From the NCBI GenBank assembly GCA_018269075.1, contig JAFDVJ010000129.1, positions 1 to 64,000 on the forward strand: a stretch of DNA of 64,000 nt, read 5' to 3'. This DNA comes from Acidobacteriota bacterium (lineage in GTDB: Bacteria; Acidobacteriota; Blastocatellia; Pyrinomonadales; Pyrinomonadaceae). Under the pieces are notes generated by a model. That model did not search any database. It had not been told where the DNA came from and saw only the letters and a program-made list of their open reading frames with translations. This document shows positions 26,578 to 35,318 of the stretch, piece after piece; position 1 is the stretch's first letter, and every line of letters begins with the position of its first letter. The position numbers and the translations under genes are program-made.

Positions 26578-26847
26578 ATGAGCAAAAAAATACTGCAAAA
26601 CAAACCGCCGAGAAGCGAGGAAGTCGAAAAATGGCTGGCCGAACAGGTCGCCGAACAGAACACGCGTTACGAACAAATCTGCCGGGAGATGAACGACGAG
26701 CTCGAAGACCGGCGCGAGCAGTGGTACCGGGAATTCGAAGAGCGGATTCAGACGACCGGTTTCTACTGGCACGCCGACAATAAAAAGATCATCAAACCCG
26801 AACAGATCTATCCGAAACCGAACCGTAAAAATAAGGTGGTGTATTAA
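26578..26847 (+). CDS. Small coiled-coil protein of unknown function
   Basis: 89-residue, highly charged protein; residues about 12-60 (EVEKWLAEQVAEQNTRYEQICREMNDELEDRREQWYREFEERI, read in parts) are helical and coiled-coil-like. The C-terminus is Lys/Asn/Pro-rich. I do not recognise a family. A GGAGAA Shine-Dalgarno precedes the ATG, and the stop is 2 bases before the cupin start, so it is firmly part of the operon and may be an accessory subunit of the neighbouring enzyme. Confidence 0.65.
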   Translation: MSKKILQNKPPRSEEVEKWLAEQVAEQNTRYEQICREMNDELEDRREQWYREFEERIQTTGFYWHADNKKIIKPEQIYPKPNRKNKVVY

Positions 26848-26849
26848 TT

Positions 26850-27824
26850 ATGGCAAGAAAACATATTGAACCATTCGTTGACCGGGACATTCATTTCAAA
26901 AAGCTGGAGCTTAAGGGCATTCCGGGCGGCTACAACTACAAGATGCTGTCGATCGATGAGGACACGGGAGCCTGCACGATGACCGTCCAGTGGGACGCGG
27001 GCTACCGTCAGCCGCCGTCAGTGGCGTATTCGGACGTGGAAATATTCATTATGGACGGCGCGCTCAAAGTCGGCGACCGCGTCTGGGCCAAAGGCGGTTA
27101 TTTTTTCGTGCCGCGCGGTGTTTCCCTGCCCGCATTTTCGACCGAGAAGGGCTGTTTCGCGCTCGTCATGTATAACGACACCGAACCGCACATCGTCGAA
27201 TCGGATCAGGATATGGACGGCGCCGAGCGCGAGGGATTGATCCAGCTCGCGACCTATGACGATATGTCGTGGCAGATGCCGACGCTCTTTCCGCAGACCG
27301 CGACGGGCTGTTTACTGAAGCTGCTGCATTTCGACGAGAAGACCCACGCGATGACCTTTCTCTACACGATGACGCCGGGCTTCAAACAGGACAACATCTC
27401 GTATCACGACTGCGCCGAAGAAGCCTACCACGTCTGGGGAACATCGTGGATGATGCAGTTCGGCAATCTTCCGACCGGCGGTTATTTCTGGCGGCCGGCC
27501 TACGTCAATCACGGCGCGTTCGCGAGCGACCACGGAATTCTCGGATTCGGCCGCACCGACGGCGATCTGCACAACCATTTTCATTGGAATCCGTATTCGA
27601 ACCCGGCGGAAAACGCCGACCGCGCGGCGGCGCGGCTGATCCGTCAAAAACCCGAGCTCAACAAATGGATGTGGACGAAAGACCATAACCATTTCGATTT
27701 CGAATACGCCGCGGCCTACACCGCCGAATCCGAGGATGAACGGGTGCATATCCACGAAGCGATGCACGCGATGGGCGTCGAGCACGACCACGACCACGAC
27801 CATCACCACCATCATCACGATTGA
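26850..27824 (+). CDS. Bicupin (DUF4437/ChrR-like) with His-rich tail
   Basis: 324-residue soluble protein with two cupin-like halves: YKMLSIDEDTGACTMTVQWDAGYRQPP ... GYFFVPRGV in the first and FLYTMTPGFKQDNISYHDCAEEAYHVWG ... GYFWRPAYVNHGAF in the second. Cupins of this type bind a divalent metal and act as dioxygenases, isomerases or sensors. The C-terminus ends with a natural histidine/aspartate cluster (EHDHDHDHHHHHHD), a probable metal store. AAGGTGGTG precedes the ATG. It is tightly linked to the small coiled-coil gene and the cyclic amidohydrolase. Confidence 0.72.
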   Translation: MARKHIEPFVDRDIHFKKLELKGIPGGYNYKMLSIDEDTGACTMTVQWDAGYRQPPSVAYSDVEIFIMDGALKVGDRVWAKGGYFFVPRGVSLPAFSTEKGCFALVMYNDTEPHIVESDQDMDGAEREGLIQLATYDDMSWQMPTLFPQTATGCLLKLLHFDEKTHAMTFLYTMTPGFKQDNISYHDCAEEAYHVWGTSWMMQFGNLPTGGYFWRPAYVNHGAFASDHGILGFGRTDGDLHNHFHWNPYSNPAENADRAAARLIRQKPELNKWMWTKDHNHFDFEYAAAYTAESEDERVHIHEAMHAMGVEHDHDHDHHHHHHD

Positions 27825-27882
27825 TCGGCGGAAATTTTATTAATCGCGAAATCTTTTTAGAATTCGCCATCAAACCGAAATT

Positions 27883-29337
27883 ATGAAATTCGATTCAATT
27901 ATCAAAAACGGAACCGTCGTCTTCCCGTTTCACGGCGAAGTGAAATGCGAAATCGGGATCAGGGACGGCAGAATCGCCGCCATCGCGGATTCGATCGACG
28001 CCAGTCAGGCCGAAATTGTCTTCGACGCCAAATCGAAGTATGTTTTTCCGGCGGCGATCGATTCGCATTTTCACGTCGGGATTTATCGCCCGCATTCGGA
28101 GGATGCCCGCAGCGAATCGAGGTCGGCGCTCGTCGGCGGCGTCGGGACGATCATCAGCTACTGGCGCACCGGCCATCATTATTTGAACAAAACCGGCCCT
28201 TACCGGGAGATTCTGCCCGAAGTGCTTGAGCTTTCGGACGGCAATTTCTACACCGACTACTGCTATCACATCGCGGTGATGACCGCCGACCAGCTCGACG
28301 AGGTCGAATGGCTGGTCGAAAACGCGGGCGTCGGATCGTTCAAATTTTATATGTTTTACAAGTCGTTGACGCTGTCGGCCGATTCGACCAAAGGCTCGGC
28401 CTACACGATGGCCGAAAATTACGATCTCGGCCATCTATACGAGCTGATGACGCGGATTTCGGCGATGGCCGAAAAATACCGCGATAAGGCCCGCATTTCG
28501 CTGAGCCTGCACTGCGAGAATCCCGAGCTGATCCGGGTTTTCATCGACCGCGCCAACAAGGCGGGTTTGACCGGGCTGAAGGCCTACAGCGAAGCCCGGC
28601 CGCCGCTCTCGGAAAAACTGTCGGTCCACGAGGCCGCGATTCTGGCCGACGCGACCGGCTGTCCGGTCAATCTCCTGCATCTGTCCTCGCGCGAGGCGCT
28701 GCAGGCCGGGATCGACGTCCGCCGGACCTATCCGAACCACGACATCAAGCTGGAAACGACGCTCCATCATCTGGCGCTCGACCACGAAGAGCTCGACCGC
28801 TGCGGAATCGGTCTCAAAGGCAAGGTGAATCCGCCGATCAGGACGAAGGAGCACAACGAATTCCTGTGGGAAGGGATCAAACGCGGCCACGTCGACACGG
28901 TCGCCTCCGACCACGCCTGCTGCGGCGAAGAACATAAACAGGACGGCGTCTGGGGAAGCTGGCCCGGTTTCGGCGGGACTTCGATCCTGTATCCGATCCT
29001 GATCAGCGAAGGCTGCCATCGGCGCGGCGTCTCGCCGGCCCGCGTGGCGGAGCTGGTTTCGGCCAATCCGGCCCGCAATTTCGGACTGTTCCCGCGCAAG
29101 GGCTGCATCTCGATCGGCGCCGACGCGGATTTCGCGATCGTCGATATGAATCTGGAAAAACCGATCACCACGGAGGAAGCCCTGTCGGCTCAGGATCATA
29201 CGCCCTTTGAGGGCTTTCTGACCAAAGGCTGGGTAACGCAGACCATTATTCGGGGGAATTTACAATTCGACAACGGTCAGGTGGTCGGCGAAAAGCTGGG
29301 AACATTCATCAAACGGCCGGTGGCCATTCATTCTTAA
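27883..29337 (+). CDS. Dihydropyrimidinase/hydantoinase-like cyclic amidohydrolase
   Basis: 484-residue binuclear metallo-amidohydrolase of the dihydropyrimidinase-dihydroorotase-allantoinase group. Metal ligands are visible in the expected order: DSHFHVG (HxH), the carbamylated-lysine segment GSFKFYMFYKS, LSLHCENPEL, NLLHLSSREAL and VASDHACCG. Such enzymes open cyclic imides or ureides (hydantoins, dihydropyrimidines). It ends the operon that begins at 23341. Together with HyuA/HyuB, the nitrilase and the isochorismatase it gives the region four separate C-N bond hydrolases. The exact substrate is not evident. Confidence 0.9.
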   Translation: MKFDSIIKNGTVVFPFHGEVKCEIGIRDGRIAAIADSIDASQAEIVFDAKSKYVFPAAIDSHFHVGIYRPHSEDARSESRSALVGGVGTIISYWRTGHHYLNKTGPYREILPEVLELSDGNFYTDYCYHIAVMTADQLDEVEWLVENAGVGSFKFYMFYKSLTLSADSTKGSAYTMAENYDLGHLYELMTRISAMAEKYRDKARISLSLHCENPELIRVFIDRANKAGLTGLKAYSEARPPLSEKLSVHEAAILADATGCPVNLLHLSSREALQAGIDVRRTYPNHDIKLETTLHHLALDHEELDRCGIGLKGKVNPPIRTKEHNEFLWEGIKRGHVDTVASDHACCGEEHKQDGVWGSWPGFGGTSILYPILISEGCHRRGVSPARVAELVSANPARNFGLFPRKGCISIGADADFAIVDMNLEKPITTEEALSAQDHTPFEGFLTKGWVTQTIIRGNLQFDNGQVVGEKLGTFIKRPVAIHS

Positions 29338-29770
29338 GAAACCGGGGAGGACGGACTGGCACGGATAACTCAGGCAATTTATCCGTGTCCGTCCGCGGGC
29401 CGGCCAGTTTGATTTCTCAATGCCGGCGGCTCAATTCGAAGCATCAAATGCCGTTCCGACACAGAACTGTTCGGCAGGATCATTGCTCAAATGCACTTCT
29501 AATGATTTTTGAGACAAACCGCCGCGAAATTTGCCCGCAAATGAAAAGACCGGCCGGCGAGCGGTTGTTTTTCGGTCCACGAAAAACACGAAAAACACTA
29601 AAAAAACCACAAAGGAAATTTAGTGTTTTTGGTGTTTTTGGTGGATAAAATCCGGCTGTTCGCCGTATTGACGAATCAAATTCAATCGAAAAACGCGGTT
29701 CACGAACGAATCGCCGGTTCGGTCAATTACCGTGCCGAACAACTCTGGCTCCGACACTGATTTTCGGTTG
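29338..29770. repeat. Gene-free spacer with a 26-bp imperfect inverted repeat
   Basis: No supported gene. Arms at 29577-29602 (CCACGAAAAACACG...) and 29619-29644 match as reverse complements with two mismatches; each arm is itself a tandem of GAAAAACAC units. It separates the convergent operon end (29337) and gntR end (29771) and may act as a bidirectional terminator or be a dispersed repeat. Confidence 0.6.
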
Positions 29771-30550
29771 TTATTTCGTCGTTTTTTTTCCTTTTTTCTC
29801 CCGCACGAGCTTTACCGAATAACCGTAGAGGTCGCTCCGGTAAAGCGTGTGGACGTATTCGACCGGCACGTTCTTATCGGTGTAGATCGTTCTTTCGATC
29901 GACAACAGCGCCGTCCCGACGCGGACGTTCAACAGCTGCGCGACGTAAGGGTCGGCCAATTCGGCCTTGATTTCCTGATCGGCCGATTCGAGATGATAGC
30001 CGAGCTTGGACTCGATCGTATGGAGCAGCGCGCCGTTGGAAAGCTCGGCCACGGTCAGCCGCGAGCCGATTTCCTCGGGCAGATAATTGATGATCAAACC
30101 GAACGGCTTATTGTCGTTGATCCGGAGCCGCTTCAAACGGTAAATCGGCGTGCCGATCTTGATCCGCAGGAGCTCGGCTTCGTGCTGGTCAGCTTCGACC
30201 CGGTTCATCTCCAGAACCTTTACCGGAGTGTCCATTCCCATCGCGATCAGCTCATCCAGTGAACCGGTTAAATGTATGACGCCGGTAAACTTGCGCTTTT
30301 TCGAACGGCGCTCGGCAACATACGTTCCGCGTCCCTGACGGCGTTCGATCAGCCCTTCTTCGGAAAGCGACTGGAGGGCCTGGCGAACCGTGATCCGGCT
30401 GACTCCGTATTGTTCGATCAGTTCGATTTCGGTCGGCAGACGGTCGCCGCCGGCAAAGGCACCGGAGGTAATTTTTTCACGCAGGACGTTTTCCAGCTGG
30501 TAGTAGAGCGGAATCCGCGAACTGACAAACGAGGCTCTTTGTTTTGCCAT
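29771..30550 (-). CDS. GntR-family regulator, HutC/UTRA subfamily
   Basis: 259-residue transcription factor. It has an N-terminal winged helix (LYYQLENVLREKI, LPTEIELIEQYGVSRITVRQALQSL, EGLIERRQGRGTYVA) and a C-terminal UTRA effector domain (about 90-245), which binds a small molecule that usually relieves repression. It is the only DNA-binding regulator in the 18-59 kb region. A degenerate copy of the shared ATTTG-N14-CAAAT element lies 11 bases before its own start, suggesting autoregulation. I propose that it controls the whole regulon; this is inference from motif distribution and position. Confidence 0.92.
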   Translation of the reverse strand: MAKQRASFVSSRIPLYYQLENVLREKITSGAFAGGDRLPTEIELIEQYGVSRITVRQALQSLSEEGLIERRQGRGTYVAERRSKKRKFTGVIHLTGSLDELIAMGMDTPVKVLEMNRVEADQHEAELLRIKIGTPIYRLKRLRINDNKPFGLIINYLPEEIGSRLTVAELSNGALLHTIESKLGYHLESADQEIKAELADPYVAQLLNVRVGTALLSIERTIYTDKNVPVEYVHTLYRSDLYGYSVKLVREKKGKKTTK

Positions 30551-30561
30551 AATGTAAATTT

Positions 30562-30585
30562 CTTTGTTCTAGTTAAAATACAACC
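30562..30585 (-). promoter_or_regulatory. Degenerate operator CTTTG-N14-CAACC at gntR
   Basis: Same spacing and A/T-rich core as the shared element, with changes in both arms. A second weak match TTTTG-N14-CAAAA lies at 30647-30670. Both are in the spacer between gntR and the ALDH gene. Confidence 0.45.
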
Positions 30586-30810
30586 AAGTATTACATTTTA
30601 GTAGATGTTAGTTGATTTGCAAAAGACAATTAAGGAAATATTATTATTTTGATAAATCGATAACGCAAAACAGCGTCGAATCGGGCGGCCTTCGATCTCG
30701 CCGATGAATTTCCCCAAAATCCGTTTATTACGTTCCCGCGCTTTACCGTTCGCCCCAACCGGCGGTCCGCCCGGATCCCGACCCGATGATGGCTAAACCA
30801 GCGAGTCGAT

Positions 30811-32277
30811 TCAGGTCAGCCACGGAAAAATTTTGCCCGAATAATTGACATAAACGCCTTTCAGTTTGGTGTAATTTTCAAGCGCCTCGAGGCCGAAATT
30901 TTGCCCCGTGCCGGAAAGGTTGCGGATGCCGGCGGGCATTATCGGCGTCATATAGGCCGGCATATTGACGAAAACCAGACCGCTGTCCATCGCGTTGGCG
31001 ACGCGGTACGACCGGTCGAGATCTTTTGTCCAGAAATAAGCCCCGAGCCCGTAATCGCAGAGATTGGCGAGCTCGACCGCCTCGGCTTCCGTTCTGAAGG
31101 GCGTGATCCCGACGACCGGCCCGAAAATTTCCTCCTTCCAGATCCGCATATCGGGCGTCATTTCGCCGAAGACCGTCGGTTCGAGATAGTATCCGCGGTC
31201 GAGATGCGCCGGGCGTTTTCCGCCGGTGAGCAGTTTGGCGGATTCGTTTTTTCCGATCGCCACATATTCCGAAACCCGCTCGAATTGTTTTTGCGAGATG
31301 ATCGGGCCGCAGTTGGTCGTCGCGTCGAACGGGTCGCCGAGCCGGATTTTGCGGGCTTTTTCGACCAGCGCCTCGGTGAATTTCGGCAGGATCGATTCCT
31401 CGACCAGAATCCGCGAGGCCGCCAGACAAAACTGGCCGTTGTTGCCGAGACTCGCCTGCAAAGCGCCGTTGACGGCAAAATCGATGTCGGCGTCGGCGAA
31501 AATGATATTGGCCGATTTTCCGCCCATCTCGAGCAATGCCGGCTTGGTCATCCGGCCGCATTGCTCGCCCAAGGTCTTGCCGACGGCCGAAGACCCGGTA
31601 AAAGCGATTTTCTTCACCTTCGGATGATGGACGAGGGCCTGCCCGGCGGTGTTGCCGAAGCCGTGGACGACGTTGACCACGCCTTTCGGAATTCCCGCTT
31701 CGACCAGCAATTTTGCGAGCATCGTGACGGTGGCCGGTGTCTGCTCGGCCATTTTCATCACGACCGTGTTTCCGCAGGCGAGGGCGGCCGACAGCTTGAG
31801 CGTCGCCATCACGAGCGGAAAATTCCACGGCGCGATCGCGCCGATGACGCCGTAAGGCTCGCGGACGGCGTAGCGGTGAGTGCCGTATTCGTTGTTTGGC
31901 ACGGGCGTCCGGAGCTTGTCCGCCGCCCCGGCGTAGTAGCGCCAGAAATCCGCGCAGAACGGGACGTCGATATGGAGATTCGCCTGATAGGTTTTTCCCG
32001 AATCGAGACTTTCCGCGCGCGCGAAATCGGCGCTCGCCGCGAGCAGTCTGTCGGCCGCTTTGTAAAGCAGCTTCCCGCGCTCGGCGGGCGGCACCCGCGA
32101 CCATTCGCGAAAGGTCCGATCAGCGGATTCGACCGCCCTGTCGACATCCGCGGCCTGTCCCGAGGCGACTTCGGCAATCGTTTCTCCGGTCGCCGGATTT
32201 TCGGAAAGAAAAGTCTCGCCTCCAATCGAGGGCACTTCTTCGCCGTCGATGAAATGATGAATTTTATCCATAATCAT
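30811..32277 (-). CDS. NAD(P)-dependent aldehyde dehydrogenase
   Basis: 488-residue ALDH-superfamily enzyme. It shows the coenzyme region PWNFPLVMATLKLSAALACGNTVVMK, FTGSSAVGKTLG, catalytic Glu in LEMGGKSANIIFADADID, catalytic Cys in GNNGQFCLAASRI, and EEIFGPVVGITPF near the C-terminus. It oxidises an aldehyde, probably a pathway intermediate, to the acid. Start at 32277 chosen because its ATG overlaps the TGA of the YciI-like gene; an ATG two codons on is possible. It is the last gene of the MFS-YciI-ALDH operon. Confidence 0.93.
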   Translation of the reverse strand: MIMDKIHHFIDGEEVPSIGGETFLSENPATGETIAEVASGQAADVDRAVESADRTFREWSRVPPAERGKLLYKAADRLLAASADFARAESLDSGKTYQANLHIDVPFCADFWRYYAGAADKLRTPVPNNEYGTHRYAVREPYGVIGAIAPWNFPLVMATLKLSAALACGNTVVMKMAEQTPATVTMLAKLLVEAGIPKGVVNVVHGFGNTAGQALVHHPKVKKIAFTGSSAVGKTLGEQCGRMTKPALLEMGGKSANIIFADADIDFAVNGALQASLGNNGQFCLAASRILVEESILPKFTEALVEKARKIRLGDPFDATTNCGPIISQKQFERVSEYVAIGKNESAKLLTGGKRPAHLDRGYYLEPTVFGEMTPDMRIWKEEIFGPVVGITPFRTEAEAVELANLCDYGLGAYFWTKDLDRSYRVANAMDSGLVFVNMPAYMTPIMPAGIRNLSGTGQNFGLEALENYTKLKGVYVNYSGKIFPWLT

Positions 32278-32585
32278 TCGGGTACGACCTTTTGCCATTC
32301 CCAGATTTTGTATTCGTAGATTCCGTGGACGCAGAACGGATCGGCATCCGCCAGCTTTCGGGCCTCTTCCTCGGTTTCGGCCGTCAGAACGTAACAGCCC
32401 GCGCCGAGCTCGTTGTTTTTTTGATCGGCGAACGGGCCGGCCATCAGACAGGCCCCGGCTTTTCCCAGTTCTTTGAAATAAGCCGTGTGCGAATGCAATA
32501 TCGGTAAGACTTCCTCGGTCGACATCGTGTCCCTTTTCGCCGTTTTTTGAATCGTAAAAAACCAGTATTTCATAAAATTTTTCAT
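32274..32585 (-). CDS. YciI-like small protein
   Basis: 103-residue protein of the YciI (DUF1330/EthD-like ferredoxin-fold) family: KYWFFTIQKTAKRD, LPILHSHTAYFKELGKAGACLMAGPF, GAGCYVLTAETEEEARKLADADPFCVHGIYEYKI. The conserved His and Asp of YciI (HSHTAY, DPF) are present; the family is linked to dehalogenase- or isomerase-type reactions on small acids. The start overlaps the MFS stop (TAATG) and the stop overlaps the ALDH start (ATGA), so all three genes are translationally coupled. Confidence 0.82.
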   Translation of the reverse strand: MKNFMKYWFFTIQKTAKRDTMSTEEVLPILHSHTAYFKELGKAGACLMAGPFADQKNNELGAGCYVLTAETEEEARKLADADPFCVHGIYEYKIWEWQKVVPE

Positions 32586-34081
32586 TAAGCCGCCATCGCT
32601 TTTTTGACCGACAAACCCGACCAGATGCCGACACCGGCGCCGATTATCAACCCGAGGACGATCGCCGGCAGGACGAGGTTGACGATGTTCGCGCCGAGCA
32701 CGACCCGGCCGACCTCGTTCAAAACCGGCCCGCCGATCACTCCGACCAGTGCGCCGATCAACGGCGTGAAGATCATCGGAAGCAGCCAAAAGGGTCGGCG
32801 GATATGATTTAAGAACAAATTGAGAAGAATGACCAACACAAATGCCAATCCGACGACGACCGTAATCCCGTAAAAAGCCTGCGTGTAATCTCCGCCGTTG
32901 GCATCGGCGATCTTTCCGGTCAGAAATGTTCCGAGCGCGCCGCCGACCGTTTCGACGACCGTCACGACGCCCAAAATCTTTCCGTATTCCTTAATCCCGA
33001 AATAATCGGCGACCAGCAGCTGAAGGAGAACAAACGTCCCGCCGTAGTTCAGACCGAAAAGGACGGCGAAAAAATAAACGGTGGTCGCATTGAAGTAGAG
33101 AAAAAACAACGTCGCCAGAAACATCGTGCAGGCCGAAATCAGCATTACCCGGTTGCCCGGAAAACGATCGGCCAGCCAGCCGAAAAAGAACTTTCCGGCG
33201 ACGCTGAGAATAAACAGGAGCGACTGCACATTGCTCGCCTGCTGCGGCGTGAAACCGATTTTCGTGCCCTGCAGATATAGGTTCAACTGCTGGCTGACCA
33301 CGAAAATGGCATAGAAAATCAGAGCCGCGCAAAACGAAAAGAGCCAGAAAACCGGGGTCGCGATGGCCTCCGCGAGACTGACGCCCTCGACCGAAACGGG
33401 TTTTGCCGGTCGGTCGGCCGGTTCTATGATGGGTTCCTGGCCATCGGGCAGAAGTCCCAAATCTTCCGGGCGGTTTTTAACCAGAAAGATGACCGCCGGC
33501 AGCAGAATCACCCAGATTATCAAACTGATCAGCATCATCGCCGTGCGCCAGCCGTAGCCCTGGATCAGGGGCGTGGAAATCTGCGGAATGATGGCTCCGC
33601 CGAAACTCGTTCCGGTCAGGACGATCCCCAAAGCCAGCCCGCGTTTTTTGACGAACCAGTTGGAAACCAGAACCGTGCTGACGAGGACGCCGACGAATCC
33701 CAGCGAAGCGCCCAGCAGGATATGAGCCGAATAAACCATAATCGGCGAGGCGGCCTGCGAGTAAATCAGCAGGCCCGAGCCGAGAATGAAACAGCCGATC
33801 AGCATCATCAGCCTCGCGTTGAACCTTTGCAGCAGAAAGCCCGCGACCGGCGATAAGAAACCGGCCAGCAGAAAGGTCAGAGCCGGAGCCAGCCCGTAAA
33901 CCGACTGGATCTTATCGGGCGGAACCGCGCCGGAAGCGACGAGATCGCCCTGCACGAATTTATAAAAGACCGGGATCCCGCCGATCGACAGGCCGTTGCT
34001 GACGATCAATGCCAGCACCCCGATGGCGACGATGATCCAACCATAAAAAAATACGCTGTTTTTTGTTTTTCCGGCATCCAT
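32585..34081 (-). CDS. MFS transporter, oxalate/formate antiporter-like
   Basis: 498-residue major-facilitator carrier with 12 predicted helices and a slightly long C-terminus. Features of the OFA/monocarboxylate subgroup are FFYGWIIVAIGVLALIVSNG at helix 1, the GFLSPVAGFLLQRFNAR loop 2-3, and GWLADRFPGNRVMLISACTMF in the second half. It probably imports or exchanges a carboxylate substrate or exports a product. It is the first gene of the operon with the YciI-like and ALDH genes. No exact operator was found in its 143-base upstream spacer. Confidence 0.9.
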   Translation of the reverse strand: MDAGKTKNSVFFYGWIIVAIGVLALIVSNGLSIGGIPVFYKFVQGDLVASGAVPPDKIQSVYGLAPALTFLLAGFLSPVAGFLLQRFNARLMMLIGCFILGSGLLIYSQAASPIMVYSAHILLGASLGFVGVLVSTVLVSNWFVKKRGLALGIVLTGTSFGGAIIPQISTPLIQGYGWRTAMMLISLIIWVILLPAVIFLVKNRPEDLGLLPDGQEPIIEPADRPAKPVSVEGVSLAEAIATPVFWLFSFCAALIFYAIFVVSQQLNLYLQGTKIGFTPQQASNVQSLLFILSVAGKFFFGWLADRFPGNRVMLISACTMFLATLFFLYFNATTVYFFAVLFGLNYGGTFVLLQLLVADYFGIKEYGKILGVVTVVETVGGALGTFLTGKIADANGGDYTQAFYGITVVVGLAFVLVILLNLFLNHIRRPFWLLPMIFTPLIGALVGVIGGPVLNEVGRVVLGANIVNLVLPAIVLGLIIGAGVGIWSGLSVKKAMAA

Positions 34082-34124
34082 AAGTTCTCTGGTTCTGAAT
34101 ATTTGAGCTTTACTCCGGGAAATT

Positions 34125-34190
34125 CGATCCCCGGTCTTCGGTCCTTGATCCTAAAGCGAAAATCATAGGTCAAAGATCGAAAACCAAATC
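34125..34190. repeat. Dispersed GGTCTTCG/GATC-rich repeat (copy A)
   Basis: Tract with CCGGTCTTCGGTCCTTGATCC and GGTCAAAGATCGAAAACC words in the spacer upstream of the MFS gene, resembling the tract at 36232-36300. Non-coding; function unknown. Confidence 0.4.
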
Positions 34191-34224
34191 GCTGCCTCGA
34201 TTCAAAATCTCTCTTGTAATCGCC

Positions 34225-35304
34225 TCAATCGAAAAGTTTTCGGCGAACCGGCTCGGGCCGCACCCGGCAGCACTGCACTCCGACATTTTTCCCTTCGAAA
34301 AGACGCGAGAGCGCCGCGGGCATCGATTCGAACCCCTCGACGATGTCCTGGACCGGCTTTATTTTTCCGGCCCGGATCCAATCCGCCATTTGACCCGTAA
34401 ATTCCTCCCAACGGTGAAGGTGGTTATAGACGAAAAAGCCCGCCATTTTTCCCTCGACCGCTCTTAAACGCGTGTAATTCGTCAGCCCGAAAGGGGTTTC
34501 GCGCGTGTATTCGGAAATCGAGCCGCATAACACGATCCGCGCATTCATCGCGAGATTTTCCAGACAGGCCGTCAGGATTTCGCCCCCGACGTTGTCGAAA
34601 TAAAAATCGATTCCCTCCGGACAAAGCTCTTTCAGTCGCTGCGGGACGGATTCCGATTTGTAATCGATCGCTTCGTCGCACCCCAAATCCTTGATAAAAC
34701 GGCACTTTTCGGCGCCGCCCGCGATCCCGACGATCGTCCGCGATCCGGCGATCCGGGCCATCTGGACGACCATCGTTCCGACGCCCCCGGCCGCCCCCGA
34801 AATAACGGTGACGTCGCCCCGTTTCGGTTCGCCGCAGATAAAAAATCCCGCAAATGCCGAAAGCCCGTTCATTCCCAGCGCGCCCGCCGCCAGCGAATAC
34901 GGGAGATCGGGCGTGGTCACCCTGAAAAATTTCTCGGCCGGAGTCATCGAGCTGACGCGATATGTCTGCCAGCCGATCGCCCCCTGAACGATCTCACCGA
35001 CCGGCAGATCGGGATTCTTCGATTCGATTACCCGGGCCACGCCGCGGCCGCGGATCACGTCGCCGACCCGCTGGTGTTCGTCTCCCGTCCGGTCGGTCCC
35101 CATCATATACATCCGCATCACGGGGGCGAGGCCGAGATACATCGTTTCGAGCAAAACCTCGCCGTCTTTCGGGACCGGGATCGGCTCCTCCGTCCATTCA
35201 AAATCTTCGGGCCGGACGTTTCCGACCGGACGGCGGGCGATCCGCCACTGGCAGTTAATCCCGTCCCGCGCTTTGTATCTTCCGGAAAACGTTTCCCAAT
35301 TCAA
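34225..35304 (-). CDS. NADP-dependent medium-chain oxidoreductase
   Basis: 359-residue zinc-free MDR-superfamily enzyme of the leukotriene-B4-dehydrogenase/CurA type. It shows GEVLLETMYLGLAPVMRMYM, the nucleotide-binding VISGAAGGVGTMVVQMARIAGSRTIVGIAGG, and DFYFDNVGGEILTACLENLAMNARIVLCGSISEY. These enzymes reduce or oxidise alpha,beta-unsaturated carbonyls with NADP(H). It lies 14 bases downstream of the HMG-CoA-lyase-like gene in the CaiB-lyase-MDR operon, so its substrate may be an enoyl or keto compound on that route. Confidence 0.92.
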   Translation of the reverse strand: MNWETFSGRYKARDGINCQWRIARRPVGNVRPEDFEWTEEPIPVPKDGEVLLETMYLGLAPVMRMYMMGTDRTGDEHQRVGDVIRGRGVARVIESKNPDLPVGEIVQGAIGWQTYRVSSMTPAEKFFRVTTPDLPYSLAAGALGMNGLSAFAGFFICGEPKRGDVTVISGAAGGVGTMVVQMARIAGSRTIVGIAGGAEKCRFIKDLGCDEAIDYKSESVPQRLKELCPEGIDFYFDNVGGEILTACLENLAMNARIVLCGSISEYTRETPFGLTNYTRLRAVEGKMAGFFVYNHLHRWEEFTGQMADWIRAGKIKPVQDIVEGFESMPAALSRLFEGKNVGVQCCRVRPEPVRRKLFD

Positions 35305-35318
35305 GGTTTTTACTCTTT

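Noticed and set aside
29385-29648. 87-residue plus-strand frame downstream of the cyclic amidohydrolase gene
   Set aside because: It translates the inverted repeat at 29577-29644 into low-complexity Lys/Arg text and has no start signal.
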